The position numbers were made by a program, and so were the translations under genes. DNA of 64,000 bases from contig NZ_CBYL010000003.1 in NCBI RefSeq assembly GCF_000577335.1, positions 84,946 to 148,945 on the forward strand, given 5' to 3'. A model generated the notes under the pieces. The model searched no databases and was not told where the DNA came from. It worked only from the letters and a program-made list of their open reading frames with translations. The stretch comes from Faecalispora jeddahensis (lineage in GTDB: Bacteria > Bacillota > Clostridia > Oscillospirales > Acutalibacteraceae). Position 1 is the first letter of the stretch, and each line of letters starts with the position of its first letter. Positions 1 to 8,162 of this stretch are shown piece by piece.

Positions 1-1297
1 TCCCTTCCGGCGCAAACCCACCCGTAGAGTTGATCACATAGTAACGACCGTCCACCTTTCCTAAGTAAAGCGTGATATGTCCGGGCTGATTCAGAATCGA
101 ACCGGGCTTCAGCTGATCCAGAATCTGTTTGCGCTGAGCAGTTGTTTTGCCGGTAAAATCGTACGTCAGGCACGGAATGTTCCCCTGATCCCCGGAATTT
201 CTGGGCAGCTGGAATCCAAAGCATTTGTATACCTCATAGGTGAGAGAAGAGCAGTCTCTTGCATTGAGCATCCCGCCCCAGCCATAGGTATCGCCAAGCA
301 TCTTAAAGCTCTGTGTAACAACATTCGCTCTGGTGTAGGGAAGGTACCCCACGCTGACATCCCGGTTCATCGGCAGCAGCGCATATTCATATTTCACCAT
401 GCCGTCGGCCTGCCGCGTGGGAAGCTTTATCACGTAATTGTTCATGGGCACTCTCTCAAACACAGTCGCGGGGATTTGCTCCTTCTTTACAAGATCCATC
501 ACCGTTCCCATGGAAAGCTCCAGCTCCGACAGCGCGTCGGAATACGGGGTCTGCTCCAGGCGAACCCGGCTGCCGGTCACTACCAGAAAATCTCTGTGGA
601 CGCGCGCCTGCTCCCACAGGGTTTTGTTTTGGAACAGCGCGATGTCCGCAGCCGGAACCCAACCCCGGTAGTAGCCCGACACGGCATAGTACCATAACCC
701 GTTGGCGGATTCATGCAGAACCACAACCGGCTCGTTGCACAGCAGCGCCGTCTCCTGCAGAATGTCATAGGCCAGATCGGTCGCTTCGTCCGTCACAACA
801 TCCTTTGTCGGGAAGCTGCGAACGCTGGTGCGGTGTACCGTCACTCCAAAGCGAACCGGGTTTTCACTGCCGATGTTCCCCAGGTTGAGCTGGCTCTGCA
901 GACCCTGCCAGTAAACGGCCTCCAGCGCTTTTCCGTCGACATACCATTCCCCGGAGGGAACGGACGCCTGTGACTCAATCAGATTTTTCAGCTCAGAACC
1001 AGCAATCGTGTCGCCATAACTGCTCAGATCATACATGACACCTGAACCAAGTGTTTCACGCGTGGCGATGTTAAACGACTGAATCTGATCCTGAGACAGG
1101 ATGACCGCGTTGGCATTCTGGATGCGGCCTACCCAATACTGAGCCTGAAGCATTTCGGGGGTCACATGTTCCGCAACGGGAACCTGAGAATATTTCAGAG
1201 ACGCATCGCTGGGGGAAGCTGCAAAAACAGTATCTGGATATGAAGCAACTGTACAGGCCATTAGAACGCTCATTGCAAAGGCATATAACTTTTTCAT
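1..1297 (-). CDS. SH3-like / NlpC-P60 cell-wall peptidase, 3' end cut by window edge
   Basis: Probable secreted peptidoglycan hydrolase cutting gamma-D-Glu to diamino-acid links in stem peptides. The frame is open from ATG 1297 to the window edge, about 432 codons, with no stop. The ATG follows an AAAGGGG ribosome site and begins a signal peptide (MKKLYAFAMSVLMAC... ending near VFAA). The middle part resembles the SH3-type domains found before NlpC/P60 domains. The catalytic Cys lies in RDCSSLTYEVY and the His in QPGHITLYLG, in the usual order; the third polar residue lies beyond the edge. It starts 64 bp after the alanine dehydrogenase stop, so it may share that transcript. Family assignment is firm, substrate is inferred. 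Confidence 0.85.
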   Translation of the reverse strand, partial: MKKLYAFAMSVLMACTVASYPDTVFAASPSDASLKYSQVPVAEHVTPEMLQAQYWVGRIQNANAVILSQDQIQSFNIATRETLGSGVMYDLSSYGDTIAGSELKNLIESQASVPSGEWYVDGKALEAVYWQGLQSQLNLGNIGSENPVRFGVTVHRTSVRSFPTKDVVTDEATDLAYDILQETALLCNEPVVVLHESANGLWYYAVSGYYRGWVPAADIALFQNKTLWEQARVHRDFLVVTGSRVRLEQTPYSDALSELELSMGTVMDLVKKEQIPATVFERVPMNNYVIKLPTRQADGMVKYEYALLPMNRDVSVGYLPYTRANVVTQSFKMLGDTYGWGGMLNARDCSSLTYEVYKCFGFQLPRNSGDQGNIPCLTYDFTGKTTAQRKQILDQLKPGSILNQPGHITLYLGKVDGRYYVINSTGGFAPEG

Positions 1298-1361
1298 GAT
1301 ACCGGGATCCCCTTTCTTCCATGTCATCGTCTGGTCTGATCGGAACGAGTGTGAAAACTAT

Positions 1362-2474
1362 TTAAAACAATTGGTCTGCGGAACAGGACTCGATTCCGAA
1401 ACCATCGGCTACATTAAAACAGGTGCACTTTCCGTTATAGGTATTGACTGCGGAATACAGCACCGGATTTTTGCGGCAGGCTTCTTCCAGCCCATTTTCT
1501 GCAATCTGCAGGCCATAGCGAAGCGTCGCGTTGGTCAGGGCGATGGTAGAGGTTCTGGGCACCGCGCCGGGCATATTGCCCACACAGTAATGTACTACGC
1601 CGTCCACCGTGTACACCGGGTCGTCATGGTAAGTCACATGGGTTGTTTCACAGCAGCCGCCCTGATCCACCGCCACGTCAACGATGACGCTGCCAGGGCG
1701 CATGTTTTTCAGATAGGAGCGTTTGACGATCTTCGGCGCTTTCTTTCCGGGGATCAACACCGAACCGATCACCAAATCGGCTTGAGCCAGCTCTTTTTCT
1801 ACGGCGGAATCGGTGCTGTAAATGGTTTGAATGCGCGCGCCGAAAATATCGTCCAGGTATGCCAGGCGCGGCAGGCTAATGTCTGTGATCGTCACGTCGG
1901 CTCCCATGCCCACAGCAATTTTACAGGCATTGGCGCCAACCGTGCCCGCACCGAGGATCATCACTTTCGCCTTAGGCGTACCGGGCACACCGGAAAGCAG
2001 CATACCGGACCCTCCCATGGGTTTTTCCAGATACTTCGCTCCCTCCTGCACGCTCAGGCGGCCCGCGATCTGGCTCATGGGCGCCAGCAGCGGAATACTG
2101 CCGTCGCGCTCAATCAGGGTTTCGTAAGCCACACCCTTTACTCCGGCGCTCAGCAGCGCGTCCGTCAGGGAGCGGTCCGCCGCCAGATGCAGATACGTAT
2201 ACAAAATCAGATCCTTGTGAAAACACTGGTACTCCGCTTCCAGAGGCTCTTTGACCTTGACCATCATATCAACGGTATCCCATACCTCTTTTGCGGTGTC
2301 AAGTACAATGGCTCCCGCGGAACAATACTCCTCGTTGGAAAAGCCGGAGCCGATTCCGGCGTCCTTTTCCACATAAACCGGATGCCCCGCGCTGTGATAC
2401 GCTTTCACATGGTCCGGAGTAAGCCCCACACGAAACTCATTGTTCTTGATTTCTTTCACGGTTCCAATTTTCAT
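1362..2474 (-). CDS. ald: alanine dehydrogenase
   Basis: NAD-dependent L-alanine dehydrogenase: L-alanine + H2O + NAD+ to pyruvate + NH3 + NADH, in the cytoplasm. It has 370 residues, the normal family length. Start is the internal ATG at 2474 (MKIGTVKEIKNNE), because GGGAGG lies 10 nt upstream; the longer frame opening at 2492 would swallow that site. Visible are the N-terminal substrate region (KEIKNNEFRVGLTP; VKVKEPLEAEY) and a Rossmann motif GAGTVGANACKIAVGMGADV followed by an acidic residue at strand end (TITD), as expected for NAD. It lies 36 bp behind the DUF3870 gene and in line with a permease, suggesting amino-acid (alanine) use. Confidence 0.95.
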   Translation of the reverse strand: MKIGTVKEIKNNEFRVGLTPDHVKAYHSAGHPVYVEKDAGIGSGFSNEEYCSAGAIVLDTAKEVWDTVDMMVKVKEPLEAEYQCFHKDLILYTYLHLAADRSLTDALLSAGVKGVAYETLIERDGSIPLLAPMSQIAGRLSVQEGAKYLEKPMGGSGMLLSGVPGTPKAKVMILGAGTVGANACKIAVGMGADVTITDISLPRLAYLDDIFGARIQTIYSTDSAVEKELAQADLVIGSVLIPGKKAPKIVKRSYLKNMRPGSVIVDVAVDQGGCCETTHVTYHDDPVYTVDGVVHYCVGNMPGAVPRTSTIALTNATLRYGLQIAENGLEEACRKNPVLYSAVNTYNGKCTCFNVADGFGIESCSADQLF

Positions 2475-2510
2475 AACAGCAATGCCTCCCATTTTAAGTT
2501 CTGCCTCAAC

Positions 2511-2840
2511 TTACTGCTGGGCAGACAAAATATCACGCAATCTTCCGTTTGCGTCGCGCAGAGCTGCCACCAGAGCCTTTTGCGAGGAACCAAAATACCG
2601 GCTTCTCACCCGATGGATCGCATCGTCCAACCCATCCAGAAGGTCGCACCCCACCAGCAGGCTTCGTACAAAATCCCTGCTGATATCGAGGATCGCATTA
2701 CAAGATACATCAACAATTTGATGAGTATGCAGATCCACCACAAAAGGCAGGAAAAAAATTCCGTAAGAAATGCTGATCGGATTGTCGCTGGCTACCTTCG
2801 CGTGGCCCACCAGATACACTGTGTTTTCGGGATAATCCAT
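2511..2840 (-). CDS. DUF3870 domain protein
   Basis: Small cytoplasmic protein of 109 residues with no signal peptide or membrane segment. The run VYLVGHAKVASDNPISISYGIF, then VVDLHTHQIVDVSCNAILDIS and FVRSLLVG, fits my memory of the DUF3870 family; no biochemical role is known to me. Start ATG 2840 follows GGGG at 9-10 nt. It lies directly upstream of ald with 36 bp between, so the two are probably cotranscribed and may be linked in amino-acid metabolism. The 2841-3190 gap holds only a terminator-like hairpin near its far end and otherwise nothing I can name. Confidence 0.75.
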   Translation of the reverse strand: MDYPENTVYLVGHAKVASDNPISISYGIFFLPFVVDLHTHQIVDVSCNAILDISRDFVRSLLVGCDLLDGLDDAIHRVRSRYFGSSQKALVAALRDANGRLRDILSAQQ

Positions 2841-3093
2841 ACCCTGAAACCCCTTTCTTATGGTTCTGGTTCTATTTTCAGCGATTTTTTGGCATGTCTG
2901 CGGACGTGGTCATTCGTGAAAAGCGGTCTGTTCAGCAACCGCCTTTCAAGGACAAAATGAACTCTGTAAGCCCCTTGCTTTTTCATTTTGGCCGAAGGAC
3001 CTCTTTGGCCAAGCGTTTCAACGGGATCCCACTTTTTACCGCAATGCAGGTTTGCTGCCTTACTGAAAAATAAAACCGTTGTTATGTTATTCC

Positions 3094-3144
3094 AAAAATG
3101 CCCGCAGCGTCAAGAGAACATTGCCGCTTTGCGCAGCAGCGGGC
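3094..3144 (-). terminator. probable terminator after the permease gene
   Basis: GCCCGC (3100-3105) pairs with GCGGGC (3139-3144); on the minus strand the stem is followed by a short T run (3094-3098). It lies about 50 bp beyond the permease stop at 3191. The loop is long, so termination may be partial and the downstream DUF3870-ald genes may still be read through. Confidence 0.5.
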
Positions 3145-3190
3145 TGCAGAAACACCTTTGGATTCTACTTTTTCATCACCAATGGCATGG

Positions 3191-4519
3191 TCAGGTCAGA
3201 ATCATTGGCCCGATCAAAGCCCAGATGACCACGAATACAATGGCTGCACCGCTGGAGATCCAGTTCGCCTCCAGCATTTCACGCGTGTTTTCGCTTTGGG
3301 CGATCCCCAGCTGTCCCATCATATTGCTGGTAGGATAAATGCCGCCCGTCAGGCGTGTCGCGGACAAAATCGCAATGGCAAACATGGTCATGGGCAATCC
3401 GCTGGAAGCAGCCGCCGCACCGAACATCTCCGCAATGATCTTGATTTCCGCAACAGCCGCCGCTTCGATTCCGAAGCCGCCTACCACAGAGGCGATCAGC
3501 ATAACAGCCGTGGGGCTGGAACCGGCCGCGCCGCCCAGCAGATTCGAAATCGCGTCAAAGCCGCCGCCCAAGGTGACCAGATTCAGCAGCACGTCGATGG
3601 TGACGAACACGACAAACATTTTCGCCTGCGACGCAATTCCTTTCGACATGGATTCGACCACGTGGTCAATATCCATTCTGCCTACAATGCCAACCACCGC
3701 CGACAGGATGATCATGACGATCAGAGCGTAGCTGGTGCCCTGCTTGGTCATGATTCCATAGGCAATCAGCAGGAGGAAGGAAAGCAAAAATACGATGGTA
3801 GTGGTGCGCTCTCTGGGGGTGATGACAATTTCATTTATGTTCTGCATATCGTCCAGCCGGTAGAATTCCTTGCCTTCGGTACGGCGCTGGGTACGCTTTA
3901 CTGCGAACCACATGCCGCCCAGCCAGAATATTGCAAAAGGAATCACAGCGCCTATCATCAGCTGGCCGTAAGAAAGCCCCGTGACCTCCATGGTGATCAG
4001 CGTAACACCGGTCAGCGGCCCGACCATCAGGCCGACTTCTCCCGATACCTTAAACAGCGCCGCCACCACAGTGGGCGTTACGCCCAGGGTCGCCATCAGC
4101 GGAATCAAAATCGGCGCAATGACTGCATTTCCGCCGCCAAGGGTTCCGAGCAGACCGCAGACCAAGATGGAACAGATCACCAGGGTGACTTTTGCTTTTG
4201 TCTGTGTATTGACTCCGATCCGCTTTACGATCCAGTAAACCAGCGTATGGGTCACTCTCGCCTCTGTCATTAGAACGCCAAGGCCTGCGCCCGTCATAAT
4301 GATAACACCGATCAGCGCCGTACTGGAGCCCAGGCTCGCCGCAAAAGCGGAAGCAAGCATTTTCAGATCCTGACCCATCATCAGTGCGCCAATCGCGATA
4401 CCTACGATAATGCCGGACGTATTGTCTTTTCCCCGGAACACCATGACGATGTAAACTGCCAGCGGAATTAATGCCAGCAGCGAAGGGGAGTGGATCAGTG
4501 ACCAGCTTCCAAGTTCCAT
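3191..4519 (-). CDS. ion-transporter-superfamily permease (NhaC/YuiF-like)
   Basis: Integral membrane transporter of 442 residues with about a dozen hydrophobic stretches. The first half carries the glycine-rich re-entrant region LLGTLGGGNAVIAPILIPLMATLGV and the second half a matching GGGFDAISNLLGGAAGSSPTA, typical of the IT superfamily (Na+/H+ antiporters and organic-anion or amino-acid symporters). A soluble loop (RTQRRTEGKEFYRLDDMQNINE) joins the halves. Start ATG 4519 follows GAGGAGG. Substrate cannot be read from sequence; its neighbours DUF3870 and ald hint at alanine or another amino acid, while a Na+/H+ antiporter remains possible. A long leader with promoter and terminator precedes it. 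Confidence 0.75.
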   Translation of the reverse strand: MELGSWSLIHSPSLLALIPLAVYIVMVFRGKDNTSGIIVGIAIGALMMGQDLKMLASAFAASLGSSTALIGVIIMTGAGLGVLMTEARVTHTLVYWIVKRIGVNTQTKAKVTLVICSILVCGLLGTLGGGNAVIAPILIPLMATLGVTPTVVAALFKVSGEVGLMVGPLTGVTLITMEVTGLSYGQLMIGAVIPFAIFWLGGMWFAVKRTQRRTEGKEFYRLDDMQNINEIVITPRERTTTIVFLLSFLLLIAYGIMTKQGTSYALIVMIILSAVVGIVGRMDIDHVVESMSKGIASQAKMFVVFVTIDVLLNLVTLGGGFDAISNLLGGAAGSSPTAVMLIASVVGGFGIEAAAVAEIKIIAEMFGAAAASSGLPMTMFAIAILSATRLTGGIYPTSNMMGQLGIAQSENTREMLEANWISSGAAIVFVVIWALIGPMILT

Positions 4520-4762
4520 AAAATAACCTCCTCAGATCAATTTCAACCATTGTTTTCACGGCATGCGGCTCGTACCCCTGCCGAAAGACTACGGCGGAGC
4601 TGCCTGCACCGCACCCTTTCTGATCTTTGAAACTGCGTTTTTCTCTGTGTTGTCACCCCCCGCCGTACGCTGGATTCAACCTTTACAGCCAGATTGCTTT
4701 ATGCAGGATTGCCTGTCAGGCAATTCATTCGCTTCTGGAAACAATACCCCGCGGATCCCCTG

Positions 4763-4825
4763 ATAAAAACACAAAAAGGAACCCACTGTATTGCATCAAA
4801 AAATGCAAGACAACGGATTCCTTTT
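4763..4825 (-). terminator. intrinsic terminator inside the leader of the permease
   Basis: Outer arms AAAAGGAA (4774-4781) and TTCCTTTT (4818-4825), inner arms TTGCAT/ATGCAA, then a T-rich minus-strand tail (TGTGTTTTTAT). It sits about 240 nt before the permease ATG and about 200 nt after a good promoter, so it may act as an attenuator. The rest of the gene-free stretch 4520-5125 holds the leader and a small hairpin ATTGCCTGACAGGCAAT (around 4715-4735). Confidence 0.65.
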
Positions 4826-4988
4826 ACTGATAGAACCGGAGGACGTCCGGCCCCAATAAATAAAAATCGTGTATTGTTTTCAGAAAACGGCTTTTTATCT
4901 GCCAGTATCTTTTGAAAAAAGGCTCCCGGCAAATCATCGGCGGTTCCTGCAGAAAATCCCGCAAAAGCAATTGCTGATTTCTGCAATC

Positions 4989-5018
4989 AGTATAAATGAA
5001 TCCTGCACAATTTGTCAA
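4989..5018 (-). promoter_or_regulatory. SigA-type promoter for the permease leader
   Basis: On the minus strand TTGACA (5013-5018) and TATACT (4989-4994) are separated by 18 bp. Transcription would begin near 4982 and run about 215 nt to the terminator at 4763-4825. No ORF with a ribosome site lies in between, so the product is a leader or small RNA. Confidence 0.65.
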
Positions 5019-5125
5019 TCCATTTTTTTGAAAAATAATGGATTTGTACGGAATGACTACAAAAGAATTCAAAAATTTTCATTCATACATCGCGTGAGGA
5101 ACCTGTTTGCCGAAGAGAAGAATAT

Positions 5126-5689
5126 TCAAAAACTGCCGTTCCCTTTTGCCTTGTTGATAAATCGAAAACGTTCAAACAGCTTGAGCAGCGAGAACAAAAG
5201 CGCCGTATCGATCGGCAGCATAATCAGATTTTTAATGATGCGTGCGCCCAGCAGTATGATAAATCCATTGCCATACATCAGGGACAGCCACAATGTATTG
5301 AGCACCCAGTTCACCAGCACGGTATTCAGAATACAGGCAGTCAGAACGCGTTTAGCGGTGATCGGCTTTCTATACAGCAATTGCCCGAACAGCGCGCCGG
5401 TTACCATTGCGCTGATGGTAAAGCCGGGGAAAAACGGCCCTGTCGGGCGCATCACAAAACCCGCCACATCGCTGACAGCCCCGATGATTCCGCCCACTAC
5501 CGGCCCGAACAGCATACCGCCGCCGGCAATCGGCAAAAACGCAAAGCTGATTTGAAGGGTTTCTGTAATCGCAAGCTTAAAGAACGCCAGAACCACGCTG
5601 ATTGCCACCAACAGACCGGCAACAGAAATGGTAGATACCTGCTTCATCTCATGTGCGGAGGACCTGATTTGTTCCATCCAGTTTTTCAA
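5126..5689 (-). CDS. folT: ECF transporter S component, folate type
   Basis: Membrane substrate-binding (S) subunit of an energy-coupling-factor importer, probably for folate. It has 187 residues and six hydrophobic segments. The stretch LQISFAFLPIAGGGMLFGPVVGGIIGAVSDVAGF and the later FFPGFTISAMVTGALFG match the folate-family S components. Start is TTG 5689: GAGAGGGG lies 8 nt before it, whereas the ATG four codons on has no site at the right distance. No ECF ATPase or T subunit is nearby, as usual for group II ECF systems that share a module. I did not find the tetrahydrofolate riboswitch consensus upstream. Confidence 0.85.
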   Translation of the reverse strand: MKNWMEQIRSSAHEMKQVSTISVAGLLVAISVVLAFFKLAITETLQISFAFLPIAGGGMLFGPVVGGIIGAVSDVAGFVMRPTGPFFPGFTISAMVTGALFGQLLYRKPITAKRVLTACILNTVLVNWVLNTLWLSLMYGNGFIILLGARIIKNLIMLPIDTALLFSLLKLFERFRFINKAKGNGSF

Positions 5690-6025
5690 GAAAAATGCCC
5701 CTCTCGTTGCCGCGCAGCTTCCTTTGGTAAACGCGCAGTCTTAATAGATTCAAAAATTGCCTTTTGGCACTCTCTATTATAAAGAAAAATATTGTGTGCC
5801 GCAAATAAAAGTATCACAATTGCGTCGATTTTTCGTCTACTCCCACTCAAAATCAGGCCATTTATCGTCGCTTCCCATGATGCGAATCGGTTTTTTAAAA
5901 GTTTTATGTTTCCAAAACGCCAAAATCCGTCTATTCAAATTCTTTTAATGAACCAAAAAAAGTTTTGCAATTTATTTCGATCAGTTGATAAGGAACGGCA
6001 CGCAGCCCGTTAAACGGGCTGTTGA
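5690..6025. other. gene-free stretch upstream of folT
   Basis: AT-rich intergenic DNA with no ORF supported by a ribosome site. On the minus strand near 5711-5745 a GC-rich stem of about 7 bp (CTGCGCG pairing with TGCGCGG) lies just before the folT ribosome site and could influence translation. A short palindrome AGCCCGTTAAACGGGCT is at 6004-6020. Confidence 0.4.
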
Positions 6026-6069
6026 CAACAAAACAGGCTGTATGCTCCTACAGCGGGAGCATGCAGCCT
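6026..6069 (-). terminator. terminator of the small lipoprotein gene
   Basis: A 14-bp stem with one non-Watson-Crick pair (6035-6048 with 6056-6069) is followed on the minus strand by TGTTTTGTTGTC. It lies about 60 bp beyond the lipoprotein stop codon. Confidence 0.75.
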
Positions 6070-6131
6070 TATCTTGTCAGCGTTTATCGTCATTCCTCTT
6101 CGATACTTTTTCAGGATTTCTTGTGTTTCCC

Positions 6132-6590
6132 TCACTTTCCAAAATTAACTACCTTCCATTTGTTTTCAGGGGATTTCCCAATCAAGATCATATTCCGCTG
6201 ATTATCATTTAACTCCACATCAAGCGCATAAAAAGTCCACTCGGGATAAACCGCCCACTTTGTACCAATCATTTCGAGCCAAATGCTCTCAAACTCCGAA
6301 CCGTAAACAGGGTCATAGGTGTATTTTTCAACCTCCCAGCCCCGTTTTTCAACCTCAATTTCATTTTTATAGTAATCATCGGCAATCTCTTTGGCCTTTT
6401 CAATCCCCTGCTCATCACTGCCTATGTTAAGTTCGCGCGGTGTGCTGCTTTCTTCGGGAATAGAGATATCCGTGTCTGAACTGGCGGCAGTAGATTCCTC
6501 TGGTGCGGAAGTTTCACTGTTCTGCGCTGTGCAGGCTACTATTGCCAGAAAGCAGCAAACTGTCAAAAGCAGCGCCATTCTCTTTTTCAT
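6132..6590 (-). CDS. small lipoprotein of unknown function
   Basis: Predicted membrane-anchored extracytoplasmic protein of 152 residues. The signal peptide MKKRMALLLTVCCFLAIVAC ends in a lipobox (I-V-A-Cys20), followed by a Ser/Thr/Glu-rich linker to about residue 55 and a compact C-terminal domain with several Trp and Tyr (EVEKRGWEVEKY, WAVYPEWTFYALDVELND). I do not recognise the domain. Start ATG 6590 follows AGGAG at 7 nt, behind its own promoter. It is a single-gene unit with a terminator on its far side. Confidence 0.75.
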   Translation of the reverse strand: MKKRMALLLTVCCFLAIVACTAQNSETSAPEESTAASSDTDISIPEESSTPRELNIGSDEQGIEKAKEIADDYYKNEIEVEKRGWEVEKYTYDPVYGSEFESIWLEMIGTKWAVYPEWTFYALDVELNDNQRNMILIGKSPENKWKVVNFGK

Positions 6591-6625
6591 ATTTCACTCC
6601 TGCCTCTCATTATTTGATATTAACC

Positions 6626-6654
6626 ATTATAATAAATCACATTCTTATTATCAA
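6626..6654 (-). promoter_or_regulatory. promoter of the small lipoprotein gene
   Basis: TTGATA (6649-6654) and TATAAT (6626-6631) on the minus strand with 17 bp between, 36 bp before the ATG at 6590. Confidence 0.65.
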
Positions 6655-6814
6655 TATACAAAATATAATTTACAATTTTGTAAAATTTATCGATATTTTT
6701 ATAGTAATTGGTTTTGATTGCTAGGCATGCGCGGCATTTGTGAGTGGGAGAATGGATTTGGATTGCATATAAAATAATTCTTTTCAGGGAAAGGGTGAAA
6801 GCAAAGCAGCAGAG

Positions 6815-6871
6815 TTGACGGGAATTGCGATCGGGTGGTATAATAATCGTTTAGACGATAAACGATCTAAA
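6815..6871 (+). promoter_or_regulatory. promoter and dyad operator of the AbrB-family permease gene
   Basis: TTGACG (6815-6820) and TATAAT (6839-6844) with 18 bp between. Immediately after the -10 box lies an imperfect palindrome (6850-6871) with arms TTTAGA and TCTAAA and an inner TCGTTTA/TAAACGA repeat, where a repressor would block initiation. The rest of 6591-6994 holds only this and the divergent lipoprotein promoter. Confidence 0.6.
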
Positions 6872-6994
6872 GTTGATTTGTGAATTTGTTTTATGCTATA
6901 CTAATGCGGCAATACGCGTCATTTGCAGCCTGTGGGACATTCTGTGTCACGCTGCCGGCAGCTCTGTGCGCGACTGAGGGGAGGAAATGCTTCC

Positions 6995-8047
6995 GTGTAT
7001 CTGGTTCTTACGCACCTTGTAGGCGGTGCGGGCGGCTATTGGGGAAAGAAAAAAGGGATTCCGGCCGGCGCGATGATCGGCGCGCTGCTGGCTGTGGCAC
7101 TGATGAACACTCTGGTAGGACATGCGGCCCATTATCCACCCAACCTGCGCGTGATCGTACAAATTCTGTCGGGCCTGATCATCGGCGGCCGTTTTACGCG
7201 TGAGGACGTGAAGGCGCTGCGCGTGATGGGCAAGCCGATTTTGATTCTTCTGACCATGATGTTCACCTTCACGATCCTGTTCTCCGTGCTGATGCAAAAA
7301 ATATCCGGTCTTTCTTTCATGACCTCGCTGTTTGCCTGCTCGCCGGGCGGAATGTCGGACTTGTCGCTGATTGCGGTCGACTTCGGCGCCAGCACCGACA
7401 AGGTGATGCTGCTGCAACTGTTCCGGTTTGTCATTGTGGTCATGTTTTTTCCCAATATCATCAAAAAGCTGTATCTGAGCACCTCTGCCCCCCCCATCTC
7501 TGTGGAGGACAGCGAGGCGGAACCCAAGGAAGAAGACTCCTCCAGGCAATTTTCTCCGGAAAAGCTGAAAAAATTTGCGGTTTCTCTCATCGTATCGTCA
7601 GCCGGCGCGCTGCTGCTGCGCTTTTTGGGTGTTCCGGCCGGCGCAATCATCGGTGCCATTCTTGCCACAGTCGTTTTGAGCGTGGCTTCGGATCTGCTCT
7701 CTTACCCGTCTTTTGTCAAGGTTCTGTCCCGCGTGCTGGCGGGGTGCTACATCGGCAGCCAGATCAGCCGGGCTACCTGGGCCGCTCTGGGTGAACTGGT
7801 CATTCCAATGATCATCATGGCCGTAGAGGTTTTTGTCATGTCTTTTGTCACGGCATACCTGTTGAGCCGTTTCACCGGGATGAACAAAGCCACCGCGCTG
7901 TTTTGCTGCACTCCCGGCGGAATCGCCGAAATGGGGCTGATTGCCGAAGAGCTGGGCCTAGATACCCCGAAGATCGTTTTGATGCATTCCTGCCGGTTGA
8001 TTTCGGTCATCTGCCTGATTCCCGTTTTGGCAAATATTTTTACCTGA
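6995..8047 (+). CDS. AbrB/AimA-family membrane transporter
   Basis: Polytopic membrane protein of 350 residues in the family named after AbrB or putative ammonia monooxygenase (two repeated halves). The repeat shows as KKGIPAGAMIGALLAVALMN and SLFACSPGGMSDLSLIAVDFG in the first half and LGVPAGAIIGAILATVVLS and ALFCCTPGGIAEMGLIAEELG in the second, joined by a charged linker. Start is GTG 6995, because GGGGAGG lies 10 nt upstream; the nearby ATG 6987 is out of frame. Some family members take up glutamate or other acids; the substrate here is unknown. It sits beside the citrate locus and has its own promoter and terminator. Confidence 0.8.
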   Translation: MYLVLTHLVGGAGGYWGKKKGIPAGAMIGALLAVALMNTLVGHAAHYPPNLRVIVQILSGLIIGGRFTREDVKALRVMGKPILILLTMMFTFTILFSVLMQKISGLSFMTSLFACSPGGMSDLSLIAVDFGASTDKVMLLQLFRFVIVVMFFPNIIKKLYLSTSAPPISVEDSEAEPKEEDSSRQFSPEKLKKFAVSLIVSSAGALLLRFLGVPAGAIIGAILATVVLSVASDLLSYPSFVKVLSRVLAGCYIGSQISRATWAALGELVIPMIIMAVEVFVMSFVTAYLLSRFTGMNKATALFCCTPGGIAEMGLIAEELGLDTPKIVLMHSCRLISVICLIPVLANIFT

Positions 8048-8063
8048 GGATGGAAAACATAGC

Positions 8064-8115
8064 AAGGGCGTCTTTCTTTCGCTCCGAATGGAGCAGAAGA
8101 AAGACGCCCTTTTTA
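8064..8115 (+). terminator. strong terminator after the AbrB-family gene
   Basis: Long near-perfect stem: AAGGGCG at 8064-8070 and CGCCCTT near 8105-8111 close a 20+ bp hairpin with a GAAT loop, followed by TTTTTATTTG. Confidence 0.9.
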
Positions 8116-8162
8116 TTTGTCCGGTTTCTGTGCATCGCTGCTCAAAAACTATTTTTTAAATA

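Noticed and set aside
1296..2960. Plus-strand 554-codon open frame
   Set aside because: It lies antisense to alanine dehydrogenase and DUF3870, whose family motifs are clear, and its product is His/Arg-rich with no recognisable domain.
4699..4986. Minus-strand 95-codon frame in the permease leader
   Set aside because: Its TTG start lies at the predicted RNA start, it lacks a ribosome site and it overlaps the terminator stem.
5690..5790. Tetrahydrofolate riboswitch before folT
   Set aside because: The GC-rich hairpin is there, but I could not match the conserved THF-aptamer segments.
6923..6994. Extended N-terminus of the AbrB-family permease
   Set aside because: No ribosome site before 6923 and non-hydrophobic residues; GTG 6995 has GGGGAGG at the right distance.
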